From: Candidatus Faecivivens stercoripullorum
GTDB taxonomy: Bacteria; Bacillota; Clostridia; Oscillospirales; Ruminococcaceae
DNA length: 12,276 nt
Direction: 5' to 3'
NCBI GenBank assembly: GCA_018715285.1
Contig: DVLW01000214.1
Coordinates: forward strand, 1 to 12,276
Below, one piece after another: positions 1 through 7,170 of the stretch. How positions within the stretch are numbered: the stretch's first letter is position 1; each line of letters starts with the position of its first letter. Made by a program: the position numbers and the translations under genes. The notes beneath the pieces were generated by a model that searched no databases, was not told the origin of the DNA, and worked only from the letters and a program-made list of their open reading frames with translations.

Positions 1-2
1 AA

Positions 3-626
3 ATTGTCGAAGAATATACGAAAAGTTTGTATGAATTTGAAACAAACGAAACCAGCACCAGAAAACCATACACACAATTATTTCAAGAAATTAACAGGAA
101 TAAATCCAGCCATTATTGCAGTGGCATCATCGACAAGTTTCAAGAGCATTTTCCTGTTTGGGCATTTGTAGAAATTATTCCCTTCGGTACATTTACGCAC
201 TTTTTAGGTTTTGTTTGCGATTATTTTAAGGACAAAAAATGGAAAAACGATTACTATTTACTGAAAGATGTTAAAAAAATACGCAATGCCGCTGCACATA
301 ACAATTGTATCCTGAATAATTTGCTGCCAGGTACGACGGAATATAAAAGCAATTACGGTTTGCTCCGTGAATTGAATAGCATTGGTATAACACAAGACCA
401 ACGAAATAGGCGTTTAAGTAATGCAGCAGTACATGACATTACTACACTTTTATACGCACATAAGCAGCTGGTTACAAGTACCGGCGTATTAAAAGCAGAA
501 GGTCAGGCTTTACATAGCCTAATTGAAAGATTTTATTACCATATTGATTACTATCAATCCAACGATGTAATTCTTGCCACATTCGACTTCTTGAAAAAGG
601 TAATTGACAATTTCTATCCAATGTAG
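3..626 (+). CDS. Abi_2-family abortive-infection-like protein, 5' end cut by the window edge
   Basis: The reading frame is open to the left edge, so the gene starts outside the window; the TTG at 27 and later start codons are probably internal. The visible part (about 208 codons) resembles the C-terminal two thirds of Abi_2/AbiD/AbiF-like proteins: a segment with PVWAFVEIIPFGTFTHFL, then a KKWKNDYYLLKDVKKIRNAAAHN stretch spread over bases 231-302. The RNAAAH hexapeptide (bases 282-299) fits the R-x4-6-H motif of HEPN-type ribonucleases, to which this family has been related. Known members give abortive phage resistance in lactococci; here that role is inferred from family only. The gene is conspicuously AT-rich compared with the housekeeping genes beside it, a sign of horizontal acquisition. 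It converges on rpoD. No partner toxin, antitoxin or phage gene is visible on the right side; the left side is unseen. Confidence 0.75.
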   Translation: MVEEYTKSLYEFETNETSTRKPYTQLFQEINRNKSSHYCSGIIDKFQEHFPVWAFVEIIPFGTFTHFLGFVCDYFKDKKWKNDYYLLKDVKKIRNAAAHNNCILNNLLPGTTEYKSNYGLLRELNSIGITQDQRNRRLSNAAVHDITTLLYAHKQLVTSTGVLKAEGQALHSLIERFYYHIDYYQSNDVILATFDFLKKVIDNFYPM

Positions 627-667
627 TATAATAATATTACAAGGAAAAAACGATTTTCGTTTTTGCG

Positions 668-699
668 GGGCTTGGTCGAAAGGCTGGGCCCTATTTTTT
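668..699 (+). terminator. Rho-independent terminator of the Abi-like gene
   Basis: GGGCTTGG at 668-675 pairs with CTGGGCCC at 684-691 as RNA (three G-U wobbles), with an 8-nt loop, and is followed by TATTTTTT. A second, AT-rich hairpin lies just upstream (AAAAACGA at 646-653 with TCGTTTTT at 657-664) and may act with it. Both follow the TAG stop at 624-626. Confidence 0.5.
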
Positions 700-710
700 G
701 TCTTAATCAC

Positions 711-750
711 AAAATCCCCACGGCCTTTTTTAACAGGCTGTGGGGATTTT
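711..750 (-). terminator. rpoD terminator, probably bidirectional
   Basis: A 16-bp inverted repeat, AAAATCCCCACGGCCT (711-726) against AGGCTGTGGGGATTTT (735-750), lies 11 bases past the rpoD stop codon. One position is a mismatch in the minus-strand RNA and a G-U pair in the plus-strand RNA. Both arms end in A/T runs, so it can stop transcription arriving from either of the convergent genes. Confidence 0.75.
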
Positions 751-761
751 GCTGTTCAGAA

Positions 762-1856
762 TCAATCCAGGAAATCTTTGAGTTTTTTGCTTCTGCTGGG
801 GTGACGGAGCTTACGCAGAGCCTTTGCCTCGATCTGACGGATACGTTCACGGGTGACGTTGAACTCTTTGCCGACCTCTTCAAGGGTACGGCTCTTGCCG
901 TCTTCCAGACCGAACCGGAGCGAAAGGACTTTCGCTTCACGAGGAGTCAGCGTCTTGAGGACAGCGCCGAGCTGTTCTTTGAGCAGGGTATGGCTTGCAG
1001 CGTCGACCGGAGACGGAGCGTCATCATCAGGGATAAAGTCACCGAGGTGGCTGTCTTCTTCCTCACCGATAGGCGTTTCCAGCGAAACAGGCTCCTGAGA
1101 TACCCGCAGGATTTCTCTTACCTTATCGACCGGCATATCCAACTCATCAGCGATTTCCTCAGCACTCGGTTCATGACCGTTTGCATGGAGCAGCTGGCTG
1201 GAAACCTTCTTCACGCGGTTAATGGTTTCGACCATATGAACCGGGATACGGATAGTACGCGCCTGGTCGGCAATCGCACGGGTAATTGCCTGACGAATCC
1301 ACCATGTTGCGTAGGTCGAGAACTTAAAGCCCTTGGTATGGTCGAACTTTTCGACCGCCTTAATCAGGCCGAGGTTACCTTCCTGAATCAAATCGAGGAA
1401 CTGCATACCACGTCCGACATAACGTTTTGCAATCGAAACGACCAGACGCAGGTTTGCTTCACTCAAACGTTTTCTGGCCTCAGCCGCGACCTTAGGGTCA
1501 TCGCTGGCCATCTTTTCAGCGAGTTCATTTTCCTCATCAGCAGTCAGCAGCGGAACGCGGCCGATTTCCTTGAGGTATACCTTAACCGGGTCATCGATAT
1601 TGATACCGTCGCCGGTATAGACGATATCCGATTCGATGGCTGCGGCGTCCTCCAGCCCGATATCAAAATCATCATCGATGCTCAAATCGTCAAGGATTTC
1701 GATATTGCTGCTTTCCAGCGAGTCATAAAATTTGTCAAGCTGTTCAGGGTCAAAATCCATCTCTTCGAGAGCATCGGTAATTTCCTTTGCAGTCAGTTTA
1801 CCTTTGATTTTCCCCTGCTCCATCAATTCTGTTACAGCAGATTTTTTGTCAGCCAT
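762..1856 (-). CDS. rpoD: Primary (housekeeping) RNA polymerase sigma factor RpoD/SigA
   Basis: The 364-residue protein directs RNA polymerase core enzyme to -10/-35 promoters. Visible in order: a short region 1.1 (about residues 1-60, MADKKSAVTELMEQGK onward), an acidic linker, region 1.2 (DPVKVYLKEIGRVPLLT), region 2 with NLRLVVSIAKRYVGRGM, FLDLIQEGNLGLIKAVEKFD and FSTYATWWIRQAI, region 3 (RIPVHMVETINRVKKV), and region 4 ending in the helix-turn-helix TLEEVGKEFNVTRERIRQIE before LRHPSRSKKLKDFLD. The ATG at 1856 is chosen because AAAGGAGAG stands about 7 bases upstream; the frame stays open to 1943 but those extra codons have no family match. It lies 145 bases after dnaG on the same strand, the classic dnaG-rpoD arrangement. 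Confidence 0.98.
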   Translation of the reverse strand: MADKKSAVTELMEQGKIKGKLTAKEITDALEEMDFDPEQLDKFYDSLESSNIEILDDLSIDDDFDIGLEDAAAIESDIVYTGDGINIDDPVKVYLKEIGRVPLLTADEENELAEKMASDDPKVAAEARKRLSEANLRLVVSIAKRYVGRGMQFLDLIQEGNLGLIKAVEKFDHTKGFKFSTYATWWIRQAITRAIADQARTIRIPVHMVETINRVKKVSSQLLHANGHEPSAEEIADELDMPVDKVREILRVSQEPVSLETPIGEEEDSHLGDFIPDDDAPSPVDAASHTLLKEQLGAVLKTLTPREAKVLSLRFGLEDGKSRTLEEVGKEFNVTRERIRQIEAKALRKLRHPSRSKKLKDFLD

Positions 1857-1919
1857 CTTATTCTCTCCTTTGGTATATTGTAAAGGGCAAAACATCGAGC
1901 TGTCAGCCCCTTGCTTTTT

Positions 1920-1949
1920 ATTATATGATAAACACCGGCTCACACCGGT
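1920..1949 (-). promoter_or_regulatory. Possible internal rpoD promoter with adjacent hairpin
   Basis: In the dnaG-rpoD gap the minus strand reads TATAAT at 1925-1920, about 64 bases before the rpoD start codon. No convincing -35 box is present at the right distance; instead a small inverted repeat (ACCGG 1934-1938, CCGGT 1945-1949) occupies the spacer. Internal promoters in front of rpoD are known in other bacteria; here the call rests mainly on the -10 match. Confidence 0.3.
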
Positions 1950-2001
1950 AAAACAAACGATGTATTATCAGCCGCCGTTATGGGAAGACGACCGTACAGA
2001 A

Positions 2002-3747
2002 TCAGACCTTTTTACTCTGGCGGATTTTCTCAGCAAGAGCGCGCGCCTCATCCATCGAAAGGTTTGCACTGTCGCGGATTTCCTTTTGCAGCCTGCCGCC
2101 CTGCATCCGCCGGAAGTAATCTTCCAACGCTTCAGGTGTGATACTCAGCTGACCATCCGACACTCTTGCCAGAATCCCAGCCAGCCTAGACATCTGTTCA
2201 GGCGTAATCCGTCTTCCAACCGCCGAAAGTGACCCATCATCTTCCAGCTGAGCCGTCAGAATTGCCTGATAGATTGCAGCGGCAGCTTCAGATAAAGCAT
2301 TTTCGGGAAGACGTGCGATGATATTTCCTCTCCAATCGGGATGATGGAACAGACACGCCAGCAACCCATCCTGAGCCGATTCATCTGCCTGATGTCCGGC
2401 ACGGGCAAAGTTTCTGCCCGATTCAAAGCTCTCCTCTTCTTTTTTACGTGCCTTACGCAGATTGCGCCGGAGCGCACGATTGACGCTTTCCCGGATGGCA
2501 TCGCGTGGGATATCGGTTTCCTCGGCGAGTTTCCCGATATACAGTTCCCGTTCCATCGAACTTGCAACGGTTGCGAGATAATCAGCCGATTCCTGAAGAT
2601 ACGCGCCGCGCTGTTCGGTCGAACCGAGGTCATATTTGGCACGAATCACGCCCATCTGATACTCGGTAACACTGCGTGCACCTTCAATCAGCATCTTGAA
2701 CCGCTGAGCACCGAACTTGCGGATAAACTCGTCCGGGTCTTTTGCACCTTTCATATCGAGAATCCTTGTTTTCAGTCCGGCTTCCTCCAAAAGTCCGACC
2801 GCACGATTGGTAGCGGTTCTGCCGGGGCCGTCGGAATCGTATGCAATAACGATTTCCTTTGCGTAATTGCTCATCAGCCTTGCCTGTTCAGAGGTCAGCG
2901 AGGTTCCCAGCGTCGCGACGACGTTATCAAATCCCGCCTGGTTCATCGCGATGACGTCCATATACCCTTCCGCCAGAATCAACCGTCCATCCTGCACATT
3001 TTTTGCAAAATTGAGGGAGAACAGGTTGCGGCTCTTTTTAAAGACAGGGGTATCAGGTGAGTTAAGGTATTTGGGCTTGCTGTCATCCAGTACCCGTCCG
3101 CCGAACCCGATGACATTTTTTCGTATATCGACAATCGGGAACATCACCCGGTTTCGGAAAACGTCATAGACTGATTTCCCGTCTCTGCCTCTTGCGACAA
3201 CCGCTGCCAGCAGCATATCTTCATCCGAAAAACCCTTACCGCGCAGAAACCCCCGAAGGTTGTCCCAACCGGGCGGCGCATATCCCAGCCCATATCGTGT
3301 AATCGTTTTGGTCGAGAGACTGCGTTTTCCCATCAGGTATTCCCGACCGGGAGCACCAGCCTCGGATTTCAGCTGGTCATGGTAAAAATGTGCAGCAGCG
3401 CGGTTGATTTCAAAAATCAGCGGCTTGATTTTCAGTGACGGGTCATCCCTTGCCTCCTCAGGGAACGGGATACCGGCGCGTTCAGCCAGAAACCGGAGCG
3501 CGTCCATATACCCGAGGTTTTCAATCCGCATAATAAAGGAAATCACATCGCCGCCGGCGCCGCAACCGAAGCAATAAAACGACTCGGTATCATGGTAGAC
3601 AAAAAAGGACGGTGTCTTTTCAGAATGAAACGGACACAGCCCCTTGCTCGTCCTGCCGGCGCGGCGGAGGGAAACATACCCGGACACGACGGATTCAATA
3701 TCACAGCTCATTTTCAGCTGGTCAAGAAAACTTTGTGGAATTGCCAT
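2002..3747 (-). CDS. dnaG: DNA primase DnaG
   Basis: The 581-residue protein makes RNA primers at the replication fork. The N-terminal zinc-ribbon (CHC2) domain has C38, H41, C59 and C62 in CPFHSEKTPSF and YCFGCGAGGD. The catalytic core follows, with the Toprim glutamate in AEGYMDV (E260) and the metal-binding acids in AYDSDGPG (D304, D306). The C-terminal part, including the LLACLFHHPDW segment, corresponds to the helicase-binding region. Length is usual for Firmicutes primases. The ATG at 3747 is preferred over the TTG at 3753 because an AAGGGGG ribosome binding site sits about 7 bases before it. rpoD follows; rpsU, the usual upstream partner in many genomes, is replaced by a YigZ-family gene 155 bases upstream. 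Confidence 0.98.
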   Translation of the reverse strand: MAIPQSFLDQLKMSCDIESVVSGYVSLRRAGRTSKGLCPFHSEKTPSFFVYHDTESFYCFGCGAGGDVISFIMRIENLGYMDALRFLAERAGIPFPEEARDDPSLKIKPLIFEINRAAAHFYHDQLKSEAGAPGREYLMGKRSLSTKTITRYGLGYAPPGWDNLRGFLRGKGFSDEDMLLAAVVARGRDGKSVYDVFRNRVMFPIVDIRKNVIGFGGRVLDDSKPKYLNSPDTPVFKKSRNLFSLNFAKNVQDGRLILAEGYMDVIAMNQAGFDNVVATLGTSLTSEQARLMSNYAKEIVIAYDSDGPGRTATNRAVGLLEEAGLKTRILDMKGAKDPDEFIRKFGAQRFKMLIEGARSVTEYQMGVIRAKYDLGSTEQRGAYLQESADYLATVASSMERELYIGKLAEETDIPRDAIRESVNRALRRNLRKARKKEEESFESGRNFARAGHQADESAQDGLLACLFHHPDWRGNIIARLPENALSEAAAAIYQAILTAQLEDDGSLSAVGRRITPEQMSRLAGILARVSDGQLSITPEALEDYFRRMQGGRLQKEIRDSANLSMDEARALAEKIRQSKKV

Positions 3748-3792
3748 TATCAAGCCCCCTTCCCGACAAACGGCTATCCGGAAAAAATCCTC

Positions 3793-3821
3793 TATATAAT
3801 AATACCCTTAAAATGCGAAAA
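3793..3821 (-). promoter_or_regulatory. Candidate dnaG promoter (-10 region)
   Basis: The 155-base gap upstream of dnaG is very AT-rich. On the minus strand TATTAT (3804-3799) runs into TATATA (3798-3793), about 46 bases before the dnaG start. The hexamer 17 bases upstream of TATATA is TTTTCG, a poor -35. The position is right but the match is weak. Confidence 0.25.
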
Positions 3822-3839
3822 ACCCTCTTTTTTTCCGCA
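3814..3839 (-). terminator. Possible terminator after the YigZ-family gene
   Basis: On the minus strand TGCG-AAAAA pairs with TTTTT-CGCA (one bulged base, 7-base loop) and is followed by TTTT. It lies 64 bases past the YigZ-family stop codon and just before the candidate dnaG -10. The stem is short and AT-rich, so termination would be partial. Confidence 0.35.
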
Positions 3840-3902
3840 ATTTTTTTATGAAAAGCAGGGGTTAAACGAAGAATTTACATTTTATCCACATTTATTTTTC
3901 AG

Positions 3903-4529
3903 TCAGGCCATATCACAGAACCGTTCTTCGACCAGTTCCGGAACGATCTGACCAGCGGAAAGTTCTCTCAGCGCGTCGGCGAAACCAGGCGCACGGTCAG
4001 CGCGAATCAGCAAATCGAGTACGACAGTATCACCGAAAACGCTGTCCAGCGTTTCGATTTTATACTGTGGCAGCAGATAGGACACCTTGCCATACATCGG
4101 GTACGGAACAGTCACCCGAAGGACATGGCAATTTGTCATATGCATTTTACCCGCGGCATCCAGTGCGATTCTTGCGCCGTGGCCGTAAGCCCTTGCGAGG
4201 CCGCTTGCACCCAGCAGAACGCCGCCGAAATACCTTGTCACGACGACGCACACACCGATTAAGCCTTCTTTCTGGATAACATCCAGCACCGGAACGCCGC
4301 CGGTACCTTGCGGTTCACCGTCATCGGAACAGCGCCTTGTCATCCCGTCGAGCAGGACATATGCAAAGACATTATGACGTGCATCGGGATGTTTTTTACG
4401 AACCGACTCAATGACAGCATTTGCGTCCTCGACGGTTTTAACAGGAGCGGCAAACCCAATAAAACGGGATTTTTTTTCGACAAACTCGTCCTCACCCACA
4501 CCTCGGACGGTCAGATAATCCTGCGGCAT
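3903..4529 (-). CDS. YigZ/IMPACT (UPF0029) family protein
   Basis: The 208-residue protein has the two-domain layout of the bacterial YigZ/YvyE family related to eukaryotic IMPACT. The N-terminal domain carries the recognisable blocks KKSRFIGF, ARHNVFAYVL, SDDGEPQGTGGVP and VVTRYFGGVLLGASGLARAY; the rest is the smaller C-terminal domain (DUF1949-like). The biochemical function is not settled; relatives are suspected to act in translation or RNA binding. No signal peptide or membrane segment is seen. The ATG at 4529 is preferred to the open frame upstream (to 4601) because AAAGGAGG stands just in front of it. It lies between rpmE and dnaG on the same strand; a terminator-like hairpin stands 26 bases upstream of its start codon, so it may depend on read-through or a nearby weak promoter. 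Confidence 0.92.
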   Translation of the reverse strand: MPQDYLTVRGVGEDEFVEKKSRFIGFAAPVKTVEDANAVIESVRKKHPDARHNVFAYVLLDGMTRRCSDDGEPQGTGGVPVLDVIQKEGLIGVCVVVTRYFGGVLLGASGLARAYGHGARIALDAAGKMHMTNCHVLRVTVPYPMYGKVSYLLPQYKIETLDSVFGDTVVLDLLIRADRAPGFADALRELSAGQIVPELVEERFCDMA

Positions 4530-4554
4530 ATGACGCCTCCTTTGCAAAATAAAA

Positions 4555-4589
4555 GGCGGTACGCAAGGCCAGAGCCTCGGCATACCGCC
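4555..4589 (-). terminator. Terminator between rpmE and the YigZ-family gene
   Basis: On the minus strand GGCGGTA and TACCGCC form a 7-bp outer stem enclosing a smaller GAGGC/GCCTT-type inner pairing, directly followed by TTTTATTTT. The U-rich tail runs almost into the ribosome binding site of the next gene, so the hairpin could also tune that gene's expression. Confidence 0.65.
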
Positions 4590-4595
4590 AATCTT

Positions 4596-4687
4596 CACCA
4601 TCCAAAGACGGACGGTGTACTCTTTTTACAGAGTGCCTTCCTATCAGGAAGCAGTTCTCAAGCGAGGAAATCCCGCGCACAAGAACT
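4596..4687 (-). other. Run of four short hairpins in the rpmE 3' region
   Basis: Read on the minus strand after rpmE, four stems follow one another: AGTTCT/AGAACT (4687-4682 with 4658-4653) enclosing GCG/CGC; CTTCC/GGAAG (4651-4637); ACTCT/AGAGT (4634-4619); and CACCGTCC/GGATGGTG (4617-4596, one G-U pair). The terminator hairpin at 4555-4589 is the fifth. No open reading frame of note is present. It may be a structured 3' untranslated region or a small RNA; I recognise no named RNA family. Confidence 0.4.
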
Positions 4688-4890
4688 TATTTATCCAGAC
4701 CGAAACGCTTTTTGAATCTGTCAACACGTCCGCCGGTATCGACCAGTTTCTGTCTGCCGGTATAGTACGGATGGCACTTGGAGCAGACATCAACGCTGAT
4801 GCTTTCCTTGGTAGAACGGGTTTCCCAGACAGCACCGCAGGAGCACTTGATCACAGCGGGCTTATATTCAGGATGAATTCCCTCTTTCAT
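4687..4890 (-). CDS. rpmE: Large-subunit ribosomal protein bL31, zinc-binding type
   Basis: The 67-residue protein begins MKEGIHPEYKPAVIKC, the signature start of bL31, a peripheral protein that bridges the large subunit and the head of the small subunit. All four zinc-ligand cysteines are present (C16, C18, C36, C39), so this is the zinc-containing form, not the cysteine-free form used under zinc starvation. HPYYTGRQKLVDTGGRV is the conserved C-terminal half. Length is typical. GAAAGAGGTG upstream of the ATG at 4890 serves as ribosome binding site, and a strong sigma-A promoter lies about 55 bases upstream. Confidence 0.97.
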   Translation of the reverse strand: MKEGIHPEYKPAVIKCSCGAVWETRSTKESISVDVCSKCHPYYTGRQKLVDTGGRVDRFKKRFGLDK

Positions 4891-4942
4891 GCTTTACACC
4901 TCTTTCAATAATACGCTCATACGTATATTCTTACAGTGTTAT

Positions 4943-4971
4943 ATCATAGCACACCGGCGCGAAAATTGCAA
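4943..4971 (-). promoter_or_regulatory. rpmE promoter (sigma-A type)
   Basis: On the minus strand TTGCAA (4971-4966), a 17-base spacer and TATGAT (4948-4943) are seen, with an extended TGC directly before the -10. Transcription would start near 4936, giving a leader of roughly 45 bases before rpmE. Confidence 0.8.
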
Positions 4972-5046
4972 GCATTTTTTTAGAGAAAGCGAAAATTCTC
5001 CAATTGAACGAAAAACGGTCATTTTTGTGGAAACAATATTATGCTT

Positions 5047-5073
5047 TTGTCAAGCACAGTGCCTGTGCATAAT
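5047..5073 (+). promoter_or_regulatory. Possible promoter/operator of the CmpB-like gene
   Basis: TTGTCA (5047-5052) and CATAAT (5068-5073) are separated by 15 bases. The spacer holds a perfect inverted repeat, GCACAG-TGC-CTGTGC (5054-5068). The spacing is shorter than ideal, so the promoter call is weak, but a palindrome between the two boxes is where a repressor would bind. The rest of 4972-5131 is AT-rich with no other clear signal. Confidence 0.3.
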
Positions 5074-5131
5074 CAATAATAATACGCAAAGAATAAAGAA
5101 TAAACAAGTCTGCTGAAAGGAAACCCGATGT

Positions 5132-5614
5132 ATGAACAAAAAAGCAAAGTGCTTTTCCCTGCTGCATATGACGGCAGTCTTCGTCATGGGCGGTCTGGGG
5201 TACGGTGCGATTGAGATATTATGGCGCGGTGCGACCCACTGGAGTATGCTGCTGACCGGTGGTATCTGCCTGCTGATACTGGAGCAGGTGGATGCCCGGC
5301 ATTCTGAAGAATGGCTGGTACTGCGGTGCATCCGCGGTGCGATGGTCATAACGGTCGTGGAACTGGCGGTCGGGCTGGTAGTCAACCGGCTGCTGGGGCT
5401 GGCGGTATGGGACTATTCGGAGCAATGGGGCAATTTTGCCGGGCAGATCTGTCCGCTGTACACGATATACTGGTATTTTCTGTGTTATCCGGCGTACTGG
5501 CTGCTCGGACGGATGAAAAGAGGCGCGAACGTTTCAGTTTACACAAAAATTACCCCAATGTCTGCCCAAAGTTTCGCCGCCGGGATGGAAAAAGGGATTG
5601 CAAATAAACGGTAA
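5132..5614 (+). CDS. Small four-helix membrane protein, putative ABC-transporter type IV (CmpB-like) family
   Basis: The 160-residue protein has about four hydrophobic segments (near residues 11-32, 37-52, 66-90 and 108-125). The blocks GYGAIEILWRG, HWSMLLTGGICLL, VGLVVNRLLGLAVWDYS and NFAGQICPLYTIYW match the family annotated as putative ABC-transporter type IV (PF06541, CmpB-like), widespread in Firmicutes. The transport role of this family is not established and no ATPase partner is next to it. Start at the ATG of 5132, with GAAAGG about 11 bases upstream; the ATG at 5128 is in another, short frame. The last codons overlap the pncB -35 box. The C-terminal 35 residues are polar and probably cytosolic. 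Confidence 0.8.
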   Translation: MNKKAKCFSLLHMTAVFVMGGLGYGAIEILWRGATHWSMLLTGGICLLILEQVDARHSEEWLVLRCIRGAMVITVVELAVGLVVNRLLGLAVWDYSEQWGNFAGQICPLYTIYWYFLCYPAYWLLGRMKRGANVSVYTKITPMSAQSFAAGMEKGIANKR

Positions 5615-5626
5615 AACGTGTATAAT
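5598..5626 (+). promoter_or_regulatory. pncB promoter (sigma-A type)
   Basis: TTGCAA (5598-5603), a spacer of exactly 17 bases and TATAAT (5621-5626) form a near-consensus promoter. The -35 box lies inside the last codons of the preceding gene. Transcription would start near 5633, leaving an untranslated leader of about 85 bases before pncB. Confidence 0.8.
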
Positions 5627-5637
5627 ATGGTAAAACC

Positions 5638-5655
5638 AAGCTGTCAAGACACCTT
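5638..5655 (+). promoter_or_regulatory. Palindromic operator candidate in the pncB leader (NiaR-like)
   Basis: AAGCTGTCAAGACACCTT is an inverted repeat with arms AAGnTGTC and GACAnCTT around a central AA. It starts a few bases after the predicted transcription start, a position suited to repression. The core TGTC-NN-GACA (TGTCTTGACA on the other strand) resembles, from memory, the motif of the niacin-responsive repressor NiaR/YrxA, which controls NAD synthesis and niacin uptake genes in Firmicutes. The assignment to NiaR is an inference; the palindrome itself is seen directly. Confidence 0.5.
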
Positions 5656-5718
5656 TTCCGGCTGCTGAAAAACAGGATAGCGGTTCGGATATGGATGATA
5701 TGGAAAGGACGAATCAAC

Positions 5719-7170
5719 ATGGATTGGAGCAACAACCGCAACCTGACGATGCTTGTCGACTTTTACGAGCTGACGATGGGCAACGGATATATTAAAGAAG
5801 GCGTTCAGGATAAACGTGCGGTATTTGATATGTTCTTCCGCAAGATACCCGATCAGGCGGGATTTGCGATTTTTGCCGGGCTGGAACAGCTGGTCGGATA
5901 CCTGAAAAACCTGAAATTTTCCCAGGAAGACATCGACTATCTGCGCAGCAAGAACCTTTTCAGTGAAGAATTTCTGGACTACCTCAAGAACTTCCATTTC
6001 AGCTGCAACGTCTGGGCGATGAAGGAAGGCACCCCTATTTTCCCGAATGAACCGGTCGTCATCGTCGAAGGACCCGTCATTCAGGCGCAGCTGATTGAAA
6101 CGATGGTACTGCTTTCCATCAACTTCCAGTCGCTGGTCACCACCAAAGCAAGCCGTATCTGCCGTGCTGCACAGGGACGTCCTGTCATGGAATTTGGTTC
6201 GCGTCGTGCACAGAGCTATGATGCAGCGGTACTGGGTGCAAGAGCTGCCTATATTGGCGGATGTTCGGGTACTGCCTGCGCGATTTCCGACCGTGAATAT
6301 CAGATTCCGGCACTGGGCACGATTGCGCACAGCTGGGTACAGATGTTCCCGACCGAATACGACGCATTCAAGGCATATGCCGAGACTTATCCTGATAGCT
6401 GCACTCTGCTGGTTGACACCTACAACGTGCTGAAATCGGGTGTCCCGAATGCAATCAAGGTATTTGACGAGGTACTCGCACCGATGGGTTACCGTCCCAA
6501 GGGCATCCGTATCGACTCGGGTGATATCGCCTATCTGTCCAAGAAGGCGCGCAAGATGCTGGATGCTGCCGGATATCCCGACTGTACGATTGTTGCATCC
6601 AACTCGCTGGATGAATACCTGATTCGTGACCTGCTGCTTCAGGGTGCGAAGGTAGATTCGTTTGGTGTCGGCGAAAACCTGATTACCTCCAAGTCTGATC
6701 CGGTCTTTGGCGGCGTATACAAGCTGGTTGCGGTCGAGGACGAAAACGGCGTTCTCCAGCCGAGAATCAAGCTGTCTGAAACGGCTGAAAAAATTACAAC
6801 GCCCAATAAGAAAATGGTATACCGTCTGTACAAGAAGGATGACCACGAAGCGGTCGCCGACTACATTGCCATGTATGATGAAAAGGTGCCGGACGAAGGC
6901 CCGATCACGCTGTTTGACCCGGTCAACACCTGGAAATCCAAGACTTTTACCGATGTGGATATCCGTCCGATGCTGGTTGAGGTATTCCGTGACGGCGAAT
7001 GTGTCTATGAACTGCCGGGTATCGAGGAGATCAAGGCATATTGTCAGGATCAGATCGACCACCTCTGGGAAGAGGTCAAGCGTTTTGAGAACCCGCACCG
7101 GTACTATGTTGACCTGTCGGAGAAGCTGTGGTCTTCCAAGCACGAGCTCCTCAAATCCTTCCAAGGCTAA
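5719..7170 (+). CDS. pncB: Nicotinate phosphoribosyltransferase
   Basis: The 483-residue enzyme joins nicotinate and PRPP, with ATP use, to give nicotinate mononucleotide, the first step of the Preiss-Handler NAD salvage route in the cytosol. It starts with the typical LTMLVDFYELTMGNGY block. Further conserved blocks are EFGSRRAQ (residues 158-165), LGTIAHSWVQMF with the histidine phosphorylated in the reaction cycle (H204), KGIRIDSGD (261-269) for PRPP/product phosphate binding, and VFGGVYKLV. Length agrees with the Firmicutes group. The ATG at 5719 is preferred over the in-frame ATG at 5695 because GGAAAGGA (5702-5709) is well placed for it. It has its own promoter and operator candidate; its terminator lies 276 bases after the stop, past a repeat region. 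Confidence 0.97.
   Translation: MDWSNNRNLTMLVDFYELTMGNGYIKEGVQDKRAVFDMFFRKIPDQAGFAIFAGLEQLVGYLKNLKFSQEDIDYLRSKNLFSEEFLDYLKNFHFSCNVWAMKEGTPIFPNEPVVIVEGPVIQAQLIETMVLLSINFQSLVTTKASRICRAAQGRPVMEFGSRRAQSYDAAVLGARAAYIGGCSGTACAISDREYQIPALGTIAHSWVQMFPTEYDAFKAYAETYPDSCTLLVDTYNVLKSGVPNAIKVFDEVLAPMGYRPKGIRIDSGDIAYLSKKARKMLDAAGYPDCTIVASNSLDEYLIRDLLLQGAKVDSFGVGENLITSKSDPVFGGVYKLVAVEDENGVLQPRIKLSETAEKITTPNKKMVYRLYKKDDHEAVADYIAMYDEKVPDEGPITLFDPVNTWKSKTFTDVDIRPMLVEVFRDGECVYELPGIEEIKAYCQDQIDHLWEEVKRFENPHRYYVDLSEKLWSSKHELLKSFQG

Noticed and set aside
663..1883. Long plus-strand open frame (406 codons) opposite rpoD
   Set aside because: It is a mirror of rpoD, which has unmistakable sigma-70 motifs, and has no ribosome binding site or family resemblance.
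1857..1943. N-terminal extension of rpoD to the upstream start
   Set aside because: The extra codons do not resemble any sigma factor start, while the ATG at 1856 has a good ribosome binding site.
4492..4680. Small minus-strand frame of 62 codons between rpmE and the YigZ-family gene
   Set aside because: It overlaps the run of hairpins and the next gene's start, and no ribosome binding site or family match is seen.
5644..7164. Minus-strand open frame of 506 codons covering nearly all of pncB
   Set aside because: Its length comes from the codon bias of pncB on the other strand. The peptide shows no recognisable domain and pncB is certain.
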